Shown piece by piece: positions 13,553 through 24,984 of a stretch of DNA of 64,000 bases; within the stretch, counting starts at the first letter, position 1; each line of letters begins with the position of its first letter. The position numbers and the translations under genes are program-made. Where the stretch lies: assembly GCF_021347895.1 (NCBI RefSeq), contig NC_067130.1, positions 26,495,817 through 26,559,816 on the forward strand. Reading direction: 5' to 3'. The notes beneath the pieces were generated by a model. That model searched no databases, was not told where the DNA came from, and worked only from the letters and a program-made list of their open reading frames with translations. This DNA is from Acanthochromis polyacanthus. Its lineage: Eukaryota > Chordata > Actinopteri > Pomacentridae.

Positions 13553-13740
13553 AGAAGCGGAGCGATCTGATAGCCAAATGGTCGATACCACCTGTTACAT
13601 GTGCGTTAAGTAACAAGTTTGATCCTTGGCTGGCTAGACCATTTAATGCATGCCATTCCTCTAGTTTATTTCTACGATTGTCTCCCTCCACCTCTACTAT
13701 CAAATTTAATACAAATGTATTAAAATGTATCCAGTGAACT
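13553..13740 (+). mobile_element. tRNA-derived SINE (family A), copy 1, inside Tc1 remnant
   Basis: A tRNA-like head carries an A box TAGCCAAATGG (13571-13581) and a B box AGTTTGATCC (13616-13625). It is followed by a body with GCATGCCATTCCTC, a pyrimidine stretch, and CTACTATCAAAT before an AT-rich tail. This fits a widespread teleost SINE (head resembling a leucine/serine-type tRNA, body ending in ACTATCAAATAAAG). It lies in the gap of a Tc1-like element, so it inserted after that element. It is diverged and probably old. Confidence 0.65.
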
Positions 13741-13824
13741 GTTTAAAAAATACTTATAAGCAGACAGGTACATACAACACTCGATCCGTCTGCTTCTTGA
13801 TCAAATAACTCATAAATCATTTCT

Positions 13825-14010
13825 TTGTGGGGTGGCCTGATTGCCAAAAACAACATGGGTCCAAAAACAACAGCTATTTTGTGGTTCAACTCCTTACTGG
13901 CCAGATCCTCAGATATGTTTTTCCTCTTGGCTCTGTCTCCATTATCTCTCACAACTCCCACTATCAAATCTGACAAATAATACCCACAGATAATTTTTCG
14001 AAAAAAAAAG
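13825..14010 (+). mobile_element. tRNA-derived SINE (family A), copy 2
   Basis: Parallel to copy 1. The A-box-like sequence GGCCTGATTGCC is at 13834-13845 and the B box GGTTCAACTCC at 13883-13893. A CT-rich body and CCCACTATCAAATCTGACA come before an A-rich tail ending near 14010. Its body aligns with copy 1 and is in the same orientation. Both sit between the halves of one Tc1-like element. A further head-like fragment at about 14048-14135 (TAGCTTGCTGGTTAAG and GATTGAAGTCC) may be a third, truncated copy. Confidence 0.6.
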
Positions 14011-14135
14011 GTGTGTTTTTGGTCATTATCAATCTCAGATCAAATGGTGTGGCATCCTGATTCATAGGGTTCCAGTTAGCTTGCTGGTTAAGTGTTTTTC
14101 TTGCATTCTAAACACATTGTTAAGGGCAATGATTG

Positions 14136-14570
14136 AAGTCCGTTCACCCCATCACAGCTTCTACTCCATGCTTCATGGAGGGAACCACAGATGCAGAAAC
14201 CATCCGTTTACCTCGTATATGGCTCAAAAAGATACAGTAGTTGGAGCGAGAAGTCGACATTTTTTGCTCGTTGTAAGAGTCTGAATTTCTAATGGATTGA
14301 AGTCTTTTCCTTGTGTTTCTTAGTCCAAGCAGTTATCTTCTCCATATTGTTTTATCTCAGTTTGAGTCTCCCTCAACTTCCTTCAATTTCCATATTTTGC
14401 AGCAATTTCACCACGAAGGCCAGAATCCACGGTCTTCGCAAAAAAATTGATGTTGCTACTTGAGCGCTGGAAAGCACTGAAGTGGGTTTTCATATGAGGT
14501 GCTGTTAATTGGCAATTTCCGAGGCAGCCAGTTCAAATGAACTTATCCTCTGCAGCAGAGGCCATTCCTT
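14136..14570 (-). mobile_element. Tc1-like transposon remnant, part 2
   Basis: Resumes the element broken at 13550. The antisense transposase pattern continues with CATCACAGCTTC, CTCCATGCTTCATGG, ACCATCCGTTTACCT, TCCTTGTGTTTCTTAG, CACGAAGGCCAGAATCCAC and GAACTTATCCTCTGCAGCAG, in the order expected for a fish Tc1-like transposase read from its C-terminal to its N-terminal side. Many substitutions and small deletions mean no frame survives. Terminal inverted repeats are not recognisable at either end. With part 1 it makes a ~0.63 kb transposon remnant split by ~0.58 kb of SINE-bearing DNA. Confidence 0.7.
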
Positions 14571-16033
14571 TATTCACATTAAAAGCATGCATCATGAAAT
14601 GAAAGGCCCTTAAGCTTAACAGAAATAGAGCACAACATTTACTACAGGTCAAATCACAATTAACGCCGAAGTAGCTATGAGCACATTTACACATCTATTC
14701 ACTCATTCACACGCATCCCTTCAGGTCAGGTATGGTGAAAGCGTAGTCTTATTCGTGCCACAGAGGTAAAGTGTTGTTGGTGCATATGCTGTAGTTATTA
14801 CAGCAACAACACTTTCATATATTTAATCCTTGCATTTTACACTGGGACAGATGTGATGTGATGCTTCCAGCTCAGGTAAATCTAATGCACATCAGTTCAA
14901 ACAAGCTTGTTTCACACCGAGCCCATAATCAAAGTCAATAGTTGCAGTAACCTTTGTGCTCTCATTTTCAGCATCGAACTGAAATTGTTCCTCTCAGGTT
15001 TTCATACTACGTCTGTAGCCGCATTTCTGCCTGAATGTTGCAAATCACATCATATGAGGGGCTTTATTCAAAGAAAATGCAGGTTTAAATTGCCTGCTGG
15101 CATGCGTCTGGAGTTAATGCTGATTTGGTTATTTTAAAAAAGCCTAGAATCTAATGCAACCTCAGGCCAGTTTCAACACATTCACAACAGATCATCTTAT
15201 TTCATTTGACTGTCAATTTCTTTCTGTTGACTGTTTATGGAATTGACTGCAGGTATTTTCACCTTTACAGAAATAAGTATGGCAGTCTGTATGTTTGGTA
15301 TTATTTCTTTTCTTTCCCTGGTATAAATAACAGTGAATCTTATGAACAATAAATAAAATACAGTGTGTTCAGGAAGGTCCTGCTAGGATGTGTATTTTTC
15401 ACCGAACCATTGCTTTTAAAAACATCTATGACTTTTGTAACTGTGTTCTCATTCATCTGAACTATCCAAATACACCTGACACATTGACTGACGTCGTGTT
15501 AATGTGCATACGTGCTTGCAAACAATTGCATGTGATGACAGGCAAAGATGACACCATTAGGTTAAAAGCTGGCACAAAAAGGGGGACTAATTTCCATGTT
15601 TTATAAAAGAGATAAAAGCTAGTCATCAGCACCGCCTTTCCTGTGTTCTTTCCCCCACGACTAGTGTGTAAACCAATCAAAATTTCTTCTTGCAAGCAAT
15701 CACGTTATTACAAAATACAAAGTAATATTACATCACATTGTGGAGAACAGAATCATACTGCACCACATCATTCTGTAGATATCAGGACTGAATCAAACCA
15801 TATTGATCTGTTTTCTACTTGCAAACGTCTGACTAGATGAGGCTCACACTCTCAGACATTAGCAATACTTCACAACCAAGGACAAGGGCCTCATCGCACC
15901 TCTCGTTGCCCTTTCTTCAATCTATATCTGTAAATCAGAGGGATTCAGAAACACTTGTAAATATGGACAGACTGTGGTCCATTTAAATTGCTGACTTGAA
16001 GTAGATTAAAAACATCAAACCCAGGAATGAAAA
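14571..16033. other. Unassigned non-coding stretch
   Basis: No gene or recognised element. Open frames are short, with no domain signs. Confidence 0.5.
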
Positions 16034-16907
16034 CAGTCCTCACTCCTCTTGGATGTTTTCCCTGTTATTGCTTTTCAATAATGAATCATGGCCAATTTCA
16101 ATAGGATGTTTTGACAAGAATGTACCCCAAAAAGTACCCTTCCACATGGAAGTTAAAACAGCTTTTAAGAAAGTAGTGTCAATTAACAAAATTCAAACAT
16201 ATTCATTCCCTTCACATCAGTATTTAGTCAATTCACCTTTTGCCACAAATCCAGCACTGAGCTTGTTTGGAAAGGTCTCAGTCAGCCTGGTTTATATGGG
16301 CACTGGGTATTTACTGTATTCTTCTTTGTGAAAGTACTCAAGCACTGTCTGGTTGCACAGAGATTATGAGTCATCAATTTAAAGTCCAGCTACAGATTCT
16401 CAATTTTACTGAAGTCTGGGCCGAGATTCTGCCAATCCAGAGTATTTAACTTGTTGCTGTTGTTTCAAAAAAAAAAAAGTTTTGTAGCTTTTGGCTGTAT
16501 TTTTCAGGTCATTATCTTCTTGGAAAACAAATCTTCAGCCAAGTCGCAGTTCCCAAATTGCAGAGTGCTTCAGGTTGTCCTTCATTGCATTCATTGTATC
16601 CTTTAACTTTACAAGCCTTTCAAGTCACGATGCTGCCGCCACCATGCTTCACAGTGGAGACTATGTGTTTGTGATGATGTGCAATGTTTGGTGTCTACCA
16701 AATGTTGCTCAGTTTTGGTCTCATCAGACCAAAGAACCTTCTTGCGGTTGACTTTAGAGTCTCCCAGATTCCTTCTAGCAAACTCTAAAGAGGATTTAGG
16801 ATGAGCTTTGTCAACAGTGGTCATCTTTTTGCCACCATGACTGATAGAGAACCCAGGCAACAATTGTTGTATGCACAGTCTCTCCTATCTCAGCAGCTGA
16901 AGCTTGT
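16034..16907 (-). pseudogene. Tc1-like transposon with degraded DD34E transposase (family 1, copy 1)
   Basis: A diverged left terminal repeat (CAGTCCTCACTCCTCTTGG, near 16034-16052) is followed by antisense transposase sequence. Read on the minus strand, the frame at 16863-16609 contains LEFARRNLGDS and KVLWSDETKTE, the block holding the first catalytic Asp. A second frame at about 16525-16500 gives FQEDND (second Asp), and IENL at about 16404-16393 carries the Glu. This order and spacing are those of Tc1-family integrase-like transposases, which cut and paste DNA at TA sites. Frameshifts, stops and an A-run at 16469-16480 break it. The N-terminal DNA-binding half and right terminal repeat are missing. 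Retrotransposon sequence begins at about 16908. A sister copy is at 56441-57681. Confidence 0.85.
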
Positions 16908-18839
16908 AGTCTACCACAGCCTGGTGTGGTGAACACTGTAACTCAGACTCTGGCTGTTAATTCACAAGAGAGTGACCCCTGGCTTTGCTGACTAACTATT
17001 TCCACCACCTTGGCTGAAGAAAACAATGACCAGGTGACATCACTAAGAGATATCCCCAAAAAAGTGCTGAAGGAGGCTCAGCAAGAGGATGCTGTGATTA
17101 GAGTGGCCCTCAAACATGCAACATCAAAACAGTGGCCAAAGTTTGGTAAATGACCCCAAAATGACAAAATAGCTACTATGGTAAGAAAAAGATCTAAGCT
17201 ACATCTTGGTGATGATGGACTGCTGTATAGGAAAACAACCGTTTACAACTGCTCTTGCCTCAGAAGTTCCATCAGCTGTTTTAAAAAGAACTCCATGAGG
17301 ATATGGACCACCTGGGAGAAGAGGAGGTTATGAATCTCATTAGGGACCGCTTCAACTGGCCTCACATGTAAAAATATGCTGAGCATTACATTACACAGGT
17401 GTGCAACTGTTTGAAGAGCAAGCATCCTAACAAACTGATCAGAGCACCTCTCACAAACACCATCACCACAAATCCTTTTGAACTGATTTCTACTGATTTC
17501 TTGCAATTGGAGAAATGCAAGGGAGGATGTGAATATATTCTGGCTGTGATGGACCACTTACCACGGTTCACCCAGGCTTACCCTTGCCGCAATAAAACTG
17601 CCAAAACAGTCTGCAAAGAAGATATTTGGAGATTTTGTGTTATGGTTTGGTGTTCCCACAAGACTTCATCATGACCAGGGTAAGGAATTTGAATACAAGC
17701 TGTTTGCTAAGCTAGAGGAATATGGTTCAGTTAAGGGGTCCAGGACTATGCCTTACTACCCAAAGAATGGCCAGGTGGAAAGATTTAATACGACACTTTT
17801 GGCTCTCCTCAGAAACCTACCCAAGACTGCAGCCAAAGTGGTTCATGCATATAACTGCACATGCCGCAAATCCACTGGTTATGCACCCTATTTCCTTTTG
17901 TTTGGTTGCAATCCCAGGCTTCCCATTGACCTCATATTTGGTCTCACAGCAAAGGATCAAAGCTTACCTCACAAAGACTATGCTGGAAAATGGAGGAAAA
18001 GCATGACTGAAGCCAGCACCTGAGTTTCATCCAGACAGTGTGAGAGCAGAGCAGGATTGTCATGATGAAGGGAACAGCATGAAAGAAGAAGAAGAAGCAG
18101 AGGAGGAAGAAATCAGACCAGCAGAGCAGACATCGTGCACTTGGATGGTAGAAGACTCTCCTGATTTGTCGTCCAGTGATCAAGAAGACCCAGGTCATCC
18201 TCTTGCCTTACATTAAAAATATCCTTTCAGAATGAGAAAACTCAAACTGATGTTTACGTACCATAAGTTAGGACCGCCTACCATGTCGCATGATTGAGTA
18301 GAAAACAGATTTGTCAGAGAAGTACAAATATGCAATTTTGAAAGAGTAGTTTTCTTATCTCTGTGAATAACTTTAGTTGAGAAATAGTGAGTTACAGTTA
18401 AGTGATGTGGTAATGTAGTTGTTCCTTCAAATAGACACAAAACAGTTGTATTGTTTGAAATGTCAGTACTGTCTGACAATAAGGTAATACACTATGAAGA
18501 CCGTACCATATGTGGGTTTAGATAGGAGGTCATGGCTATGTAAAGTACCTTACTCTCAGGAAAGATGCAGCTACCCACACTTATGGTTGATGTAGCAGTG
18601 GACCGTTATCGTGCACACTAACATCTGCTGCAACCATATGACATTAACAGGAGATATATATGTCATATGATGGACTGGCCATAGCATTGCATTGTAATGG
18701 GCATTAAAGAACTCTGACTACTTCTTAGACATGACTTACCTGGATGCTGTGCATCAATGCCACATGTGAACAGGTGAAATCGTTATGCGAATGAGTAATA
18801 TTACAATGTCAGAACGCCATTTCAATTTGAAGGGGAGAG
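16908..18839 (+). pseudogene. Ty3/gypsy retrotransposon pol remnant (integrase)
   Basis: Plus-strand pieces in several frames match the end of gypsy pol. An RNase H-integrase linker lies at about 17037-17160. An HHCC-like zinc-binding region follows (LHEDMDHLG near 17290, a CNCLKSK block at 17402). The integrase core is at 17399-17674 (first Asp in STDFLQ) and 17637-18023 (second Asp in HHDQG, Glu in GQVERFN). The core is split by a +1 frameshift at about 17605-17630, there is an in-frame stop before 17399, and a short segment is deleted after RNLPKTA. The 3' part, 18024-18828, is non-coding or decayed, with an acidic Glu-rich patch. Gag, protease, reverse transcriptase and a 5' LTR are absent. 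A polypurine tract ends at 18839. Confidence 0.85.
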
Positions 18840-19100
18840 TGTGAGAATAGTATTGTTGAAGCATAGGGTTTATCTGCTCTTGTTCTCTACAGCTGCTGAT
18901 GCAAAAAGCCTGAGAGCATCTGCAGGAGTCCACTGATTAGGGGATCTACAGGCCCAGGGGGTAGTCCGTTATTTCACATAGGATGTGCAGGAACATTATT
19001 ATGCCTTATTAAATTATTTATGTTACGTTTGTGATCCAATGTAAATGCGTATGCATTTCCTATCACTGTGTGCTTTCAAGCAGTGTTGCAAGGTCTAACA
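18840..19100 (+). mobile_element. Probable 3' LTR of the Ty3/gypsy remnant
   Basis: A polypurine tract GAAGGGGAGAG (18829-18839) immediately precedes TGTGAGAATAG at 18840. The segment ends with CTAACA at 19095-19100, giving TGT...ACA termini over 261 bp. Within it, ATTAAATTATTTATG near 19008 could serve as a weak polyadenylation region. Position right behind a plus-strand pol remnant and the polypurine tract supports a 3' LTR. No second copy is present in the window to confirm the borders, so the right end is inferred. Confidence 0.55.
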
Positions 19101-22100
19101 TAGAAGTCTGATTTTAAAAAAAACAAACAATACAAACGATTCCAAAAGCCACACTGGCTGATTAAACTTTTGACGTGCAATGGACAGAACTCCCATAGAA
19201 CAGCAGCAAAGCCTTTGCCCTGTGACTTAAAAAGTGGATTATAGACAACTGTGCAGAGCTTCTATTTTTCATATACTGCCAAAAGACAGTATTTTCTTCT
19301 AAGTTCTATCATCCATATCCACAAGCTGACAAATCAGCCTCAGAGTTCTGCAAGTTCTGTGGGTGTTCTTGCATGGACGGCTTTTCTTTGGCGTGCACTC
19401 ACTGATGCTGTTCCTGCCAATCAAGGTCGCCTTTCCACAGTTATATTTACCAAAAAGCTGTGTGAAGCGATGCCACGGTACTATCTCCACAAAGAATATG
19501 CAGGAATAAAACAGAGATTTCCGTGCATTTTGACATAGGAATCAAGCCATGGGTGGCAGAACACTAAACACCAAGAAGGATGCGCGCAGAAGAACAATTC
19601 CGAATTGGCAGGGGAAGAATTTTAAGCTAGGATATGGAACAAAACATATAATTAAAATTTTTATTAGTAAATGCAGTACACTGTTCCCTGATGTTTCTGT
19701 ATTTACGTTCTGTTGATTCATTGATTTGAGGAAACATTTCAAGTTGCACAAGTGAGTATGGCACTTACACAGGTCTGTCACCCTTTAAAATGCCTTTTAA
19801 GGATATATACAGTATGTACATATTTATATATTGTTGGTTTTAACAATTAATGTTGTCACAAAGCCGCTTTGCTTTGGCTCCTTTGACTCTAGCAGGCCTA
19901 CATGGCAACATGGAGAAACAGTTACATAAAGTCCAGAATATATATGCTCCTACTTGCATTATTTAGATGTCCAGTGTGTGTTGGTGGTCTTTGTATTCCA
20001 AACTATAATCAGGGGTTTCTCACAGCTGACCCCAGGCTGCCTTGGGATTCTCCAGTAACAGCTGGGGGAAAGCATGTGGGGGCTGCCAAGATTGCTCCAT
20101 TGCCCCCTGTGCGCCTGACCTGGAAAGCTGGCAAGATAATACAACGATGCCAACAATGTTTTTGCACAAAAAGAAAAAAAGAACCCTTTCTCGCTCTAAT
20201 TCTCATTCACACAGCTCCAAATTATTTTCTGTCAGACTTAATAAATGATACTGCTCTGCCTGTTATTAATTATGCATAATAATCTGCAATGGAATACTAT
20301 CAGAGAATTTAATTCAGAGAAGAGCAGGCTGCCAACTGCGCTACACAAAAGGCCCAGGGGAGTCATTTTCTGTCTCCCAGGCTACAAGAAATTCGATCTG
20401 TGAAATTTTGACCAAATTAGAAAGTAGAGTAGATAAAATATTTATTTACATTACACTAATCTATTCTGGGTCACTTCCAGTATTTCATAGAACAATCCGA
20501 AGCCGACAGCCTCAAGGATAAATAAGTCCTAATACTATTAATATGAACCTTTTTTTACTGACAATCTAAATAAAATGTTTCTCCGTCATGTCCGGTTTTA
20601 AAATAGCTGCTATTGTGCAGTTGCACTGTCTGTCAAGTGCCATGAGAGTTTTCCACCCAACATATCATTTTTATTCTAATGTGTATGCGGGCCACCAGTC
20701 ATGCATTTCTCTAAAATACAGATCCTCTCACTTATTCAGCATTCTGTCAGCAAGAGCTGCGTGGCAGAATTCAATTTACTGCTCTGCACAGCCTGCTGAG
20801 GGCAAAGAATGTCGCCTGGCTGTCGCCTCCAAATATGGATTTGGCCCACACTAACTGCTATCAGAGCATTTCCGAAAGCCCCGGTTTTCCTTTAAATGTA
20901 GAAACTGTCATGTGTGTTTACTCATACGGAGTCTTGGCACGCGAGCAGGACGTTTGAAATTGCCGGTCAGAGCGATTAAGAAACCTCAGATTACTTTCAC
21001 ACATTTGGTCACACTTTCCCTCATGCAGAGGGCATTTTTCCCCCTGCACATGAGTGTTAAAAGACCATGCCAGAAATACTGAATCACTGACAGGCACGAT
21101 GCCCGGAACAACTTTACGTGATAAGTTCCTCCTATCTGCCACACGAGCCCAAGCCAGTTTGGCAGCCCTGAGCAGATGGAACCGGAGACTTTCACAGATA
21201 CACTCCTGCTGCGTTACTTGAAAGCATCATGGATCAGACACAACAGGTCATGAGACAATGCAGCTTTGTTGCTGAGTGTGGGTTTTTTTTTTGTTGTTGT
21301 TTTTTTAGAGACTTCATACTGTGCTCAGAAGGTCAAAAGGTCATGATAGCTTGTGTTGAGGAAAGGTCTAGGGAGTCCGATGGAGACTGAGAGAATGCCA
21401 GGCGAACACAGACAGGTCATTTCCCATCCATGCTGGGGACCGAAGCCACAGACTCAGCAGTACTGAATTCAAACGATAACGGCAGCTATGGATGAACCCA
21501 TTCCCTCCACAAGGCCATTCCCTCTCATCAGCCCCTCAGAGGAAGAGTTCGGCAGAGTCAGCACAGCGCTGATAAAAATGTCGCCATGTGTCCTGTCGTG
21601 TACTTTGATGCTTTATTCTTCAGCGAGAAACAAAAGACATGAATTCTGTTTCATTTGAACCGACTGCATGCTTCTTCTCCCTACGTCCACTCACTCAAAA
21701 GCTGGACTTGCACATGACTAGAATGTATTTGGGAGTTTCGCAGTGGGTATACCTCCTACCAGTGAGCAGAGATGCAGTTCCATACACTCGCAAGCAGTAA
21801 GCATTCTGATAAACTAACTGGGTTTCTCTGGCTGAAGAGTTTCTTTGAAATACTGTCTGCAAAAAGGCAGGAAACTTCCATTTGTGTGCCTCCTGATTTA
21901 ATGATGTGCAAACAGAACCTGTATAGGGGAACTGTTTGCACCACTATATTTGTCAAAGGGCCTGAAAAACAGCGTATAAGTTCAGAATCTCTCTTGCCGT
22001 CCTCCTTTCTTTTAGTCCACTCCAGACGGCTCTAATATCTGCAGATTAGATTATTCATTCCTTTTTTATTAAGAGGATATGGGCTCATTTTCTAAATGAC

Positions 22101-22407
22101 AAGGATGATAGAGGTCTGACATGATGAGCATTCACTTGTTTGAGCTCAAGACAAATCTGGCCATAACACAATATTAAATGGATGAGGAACCCGGATTCTG
22201 TGCCTTCCTTGATTTGACATTTGATATGAATGAGCAGTTGATTAGCTGTCATCGCATAAGTGTTGCTTCTGCGTCCTGGATTCTGAGTCTGACTAATGAG
22301 AGGAAATTAGGCATCAGGGCATCAGAGGCCTCTCTTGTGATTTTCTGGTCTTAACAAACTTCTCTTCTCCTTTTCTCTCCATCACCAACCCTCACATCTC
22401 CGGACAG
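19101..22407. other. Unassigned non-coding stretch
   Basis: No gene or recognised element. A 125-codon frame at 19902-20279 has no recognisable domain. Sequence around 20215-20320 has homeodomain- and POU-like words (TTATTAATTATGCATAATAA) but nothing that can be called a regulatory element from one sequence. Confidence 0.5.
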
Positions 22408-22512
22408 AGCCCTTGACAGAGTTACACAGGAGAGTGATGAAGCAAGACACCTCTGCATTTGATCCAACCTGATTGCCAGATTAGTGCCACGGAAAAGGGC
22501 TTCCAGTTACAG
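22408..22512 (+). other. Candidate non-coding exon (105 bp)
   Basis: A long pyrimidine-rich tract (TTCTCTTCTCCTTTTCTCTCC and following) leads to CGGACAG at 22401-22407. The segment ends ACAG at 22512 and is followed by a perfect donor GTGAGT at 22513-22518. All three frames contain stops, so it could only be untranslated or long non-coding RNA. It holds one very short upstream-type frame starting ATGAAGCAAGAC. Two strong splice signals about 100 bp apart do occur by chance in a window this size. Confidence 0.3.
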
Positions 22513-23857
22513 GTGAGTGATGCTGGCTCGGTATTGACTGCATCTGTCACACAGTCTAATGACTCATGTTAAAGCACTTTTTGACTAACAGGATCTATCA
22601 AAGATATGCCACTTCAAGCGCTTCCCCATTCCTTGAGCCCTAATGGTGGTTCTGTGTGAATGAGAACGGTCAAATCACTGTCTCTTCAGGCTGGATTTAT
22701 TGGCAGGACCACTACAAGTTTGTGGATCAGGGTTTTTGTGTGGGTGAGACGTAAAAAGACACCGTGACATGGTAGTTACCCTTTGCAATGTCATATGTTT
22801 GGTTGGGAGCAATGCTGAAAATTAGCAGGGTGTCATTTTAGAACTGATTTTAGGGATGATGATTTTGATGAAATGGAGTCTAGAGGACATAAATATACCC
22901 CATTATGTATGTATCCAGTGTATGTCTTCAGGTATTTAGGTGAAAACTATCACATTGATTTATGATCAAACATCTGCAAGATTAGTGATAGTCCCATTAG
23001 ACCCAGATATTGTGTGTTTAACAGTAATTATCCAAGGTAATGAGCTAATTTATGTTGACATATCTTCCTACATTAGCTATACTATGGGTCATAAAAGCTA
23101 GAGACAGGGGTAAACCCAGGACAGGTTAATAGTTTCCAGTGCAGTAAGAGACAACCGCCCATGCTTGCATTTCGATCCTACAGCCAACTTAGAATGACCA
23201 AATATTAACTAAAAATGGGTCAAAACACATTTAAAAAACCCATGTCAACATTAATTTCAACTCTATGGCTTGCTTGCTGAGCATATAATGCTCAATATAA
23301 ACATTTTTCTTCAGATTTCTTCTTTTCTTGACTGCTTTTGCACTTTCTTGTGGTCAGCTTTACAGCCCCTTACAGTACTGTCAGCATTTCCTCTGGCTAT
23401 GCATGCCACCCATAAAATGCACGGATGGTGCCCCATTTAAAGGCTTACAGATGTATAAATGAAATCATACAAATTTTAAAAAATGGACATATATGTGGTA
23501 AAAGTTGAGTCAGTTGGTCCCCTACAGCCATTGGCAGATTGCGTCTTGCTAAGAAGTTGCAAAGCTTAACTTCAGCCCTCACTGCATTTGTCAGGGCACC
23601 GGATTTGGGAAGCACATACATAGTCATCTGTGACTGATTCTTGCTCTAATGTAGTTGTTGTCTTGAGCATTAAAACACACCAGACGCTGGCAACTTGATG
23701 GCTGTGCAATGTGTGTATTGTGTTAATATCTAATATATGTTGCTGCCATTTATAGATCTAACAGATTTTCTATGGATTTCAGTTTGGGTTTTTTTCAATT
23801 CCGTTGGTGGTTACAAGTGAGCATCCGTAGCAGATATGTTAATCCTGCTCAATCAGT
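22513..23857. other. Unassigned non-coding stretch
   Basis: Nothing recognisable as gene or mobile element on either strand. Confidence 0.5.
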
Positions 23858-24984
23858 CAGTCAAAGTTTATTTGTATAGCCCTTTACAACTATACAAAGG
23901 ATGACCAAAGTGCTTCACAGTGAAAAACAAGACAATAACTTCAAAACAATACAGTAACTTAAAGCAGGACAAACAATCACGTATGCACTCACACCTATGG
24001 GCAAATTGAGAATAATCAATTAACCTCAGCACATTTTTGGACTGTGGGAGGAAACCGGAGTACCTGGTGGAAACCCACGCATGCAAAGGGAGAACATGCA
24101 AACTCCATGCAGAAAGATCCCGGGAAGGCTGGGACACGAACCAGTGATCTTCTAGCTGCAAGGCGAAAATGCTAACCACCTCTCCACTGCGTGGCCCATA
24201 AAATATACAATAAGATAATAAAATAAACAGCAATAAAACAGCACTAAAATATACATCTAAAAGAAATAAAAGTAGTATAATGTCACCATGCCGCTAGGTA
24301 TTGAAAGCCATTTCAAACAGGAAGGTTTTGAGTATTGATTTAAAAAGACCTAGGTCTGTGATGGTGTGCATGTCAGGGGGGAGCTTGTTTCAGAGCCTGG
24401 GTTCACCTAGAGACAATGCCCGGTCACCCCAATGAGTATATTTTGACCTCGGTACATCAAACAGACACTGATTGGATGACCTCAGAGCTCTTTTTGGTTT
24501 TGTAAAGTAAAAAGGTCAGATAAATAAAATGGAGCAAGACTGTTAAGAGCTTTAAAAACAAACAATAAAAAATTCTTGACTGGACTGGAAGCCAGTGGAG
24601 AGCGTAAAGGACCGGGGTGATGTGCTCACGTCTGGGGGTATTTGTTAAAAGATGCACTGCAGCATTTTGCACGAGTTGTGGATAGATGACTGGGAGATGC
24701 CAATGTAAAGTGCATTGCAGTAGTCCAGTCTTGAGCTGATAAAAGCATGAATGGCTTTTTCAAGGTCGGTGCGGTCTAAGAAAGGCTCGACTTTGGATAA
24801 AAGGTGCAATTGAAAGAAACTAGCTCTGACAACAGTGTCAATTTGTTTGTTAAACTTCAAGTCAAAAATCACGCCTAGATTTTTGACTGCAGGTCTTGAA
24901 GTCATTGAACCGAAACTTGATAGATCAATACCCCAAACACAATGCATTCAGTCTTGTCCTCATTTAGAAGTAAAAAGTTGGATG
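23858..24984 (-). pseudogene. L2/CR1-type LINE, 3' part with reverse-transcriptase C-terminus
   Basis: On the minus strand, 24984-24645 reads through SNFLLLNEDKTE, then VKNLGVIFDLKFN and FISSRLDYCNALY, conserved blocks of the C-terminal reverse transcriptase of L2/CR1-clade non-LTR elements. The frame at 24672-24457 continues with MQNAAVHLLTNTPRREHITPVL and LHWLPV, a one-step frame change from the first piece. A 3' UTR follows, ending in the complement of a common fish LINE tail at 23858-23930 (AAAGTTTATTTGTATAGC). The endonuclease and the catalytic N-terminal part of the reverse transcriptase are missing, as expected for 5' truncation. A SINE interrupts the 3' UTR at 23975-24197. The protein once copied its own RNA into DNA; it is now dead. 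Confidence 0.85.
23975..24197 (-). mobile_element. tRNA-headed SINE (family C), minus strand, inside LINE 3' UTR
   Basis: Read on the minus strand from 24197, a tRNA-like head (CAGTGGAGAGGTGGTTAGCA, then a B-box region with TGGTTCGTGTCCC) is followed by a body. The body has the complement of GGAGAACATGCAAACTCCATG, GGAGGAAACCGGAGTACC and ACACCTATGGGCAAATT. This is a very common teleost repeat. A plus-strand copy lies at 33529-33816. Its position between the LINE tail (23858-23974) and the rest of the LINE 3' region shows it inserted into the LINE. Confidence 0.7.

Noticed and set aside
13571..13625. tRNA gene
   Set aside because: Only A and B boxes of a tRNA-like head are present, followed by a SINE body; the cloverleaf is imperfect. 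The same reasoning applies to the heads at 5171-5228, 33546-33598 and 45687-45753.
16908..18839. Intact domesticated integrase gene
   Set aside because: A frameshift in the catalytic core, an internal stop before it and a deletion after the Glu motif mean the frame is broken; it is a decayed retrotransposon.
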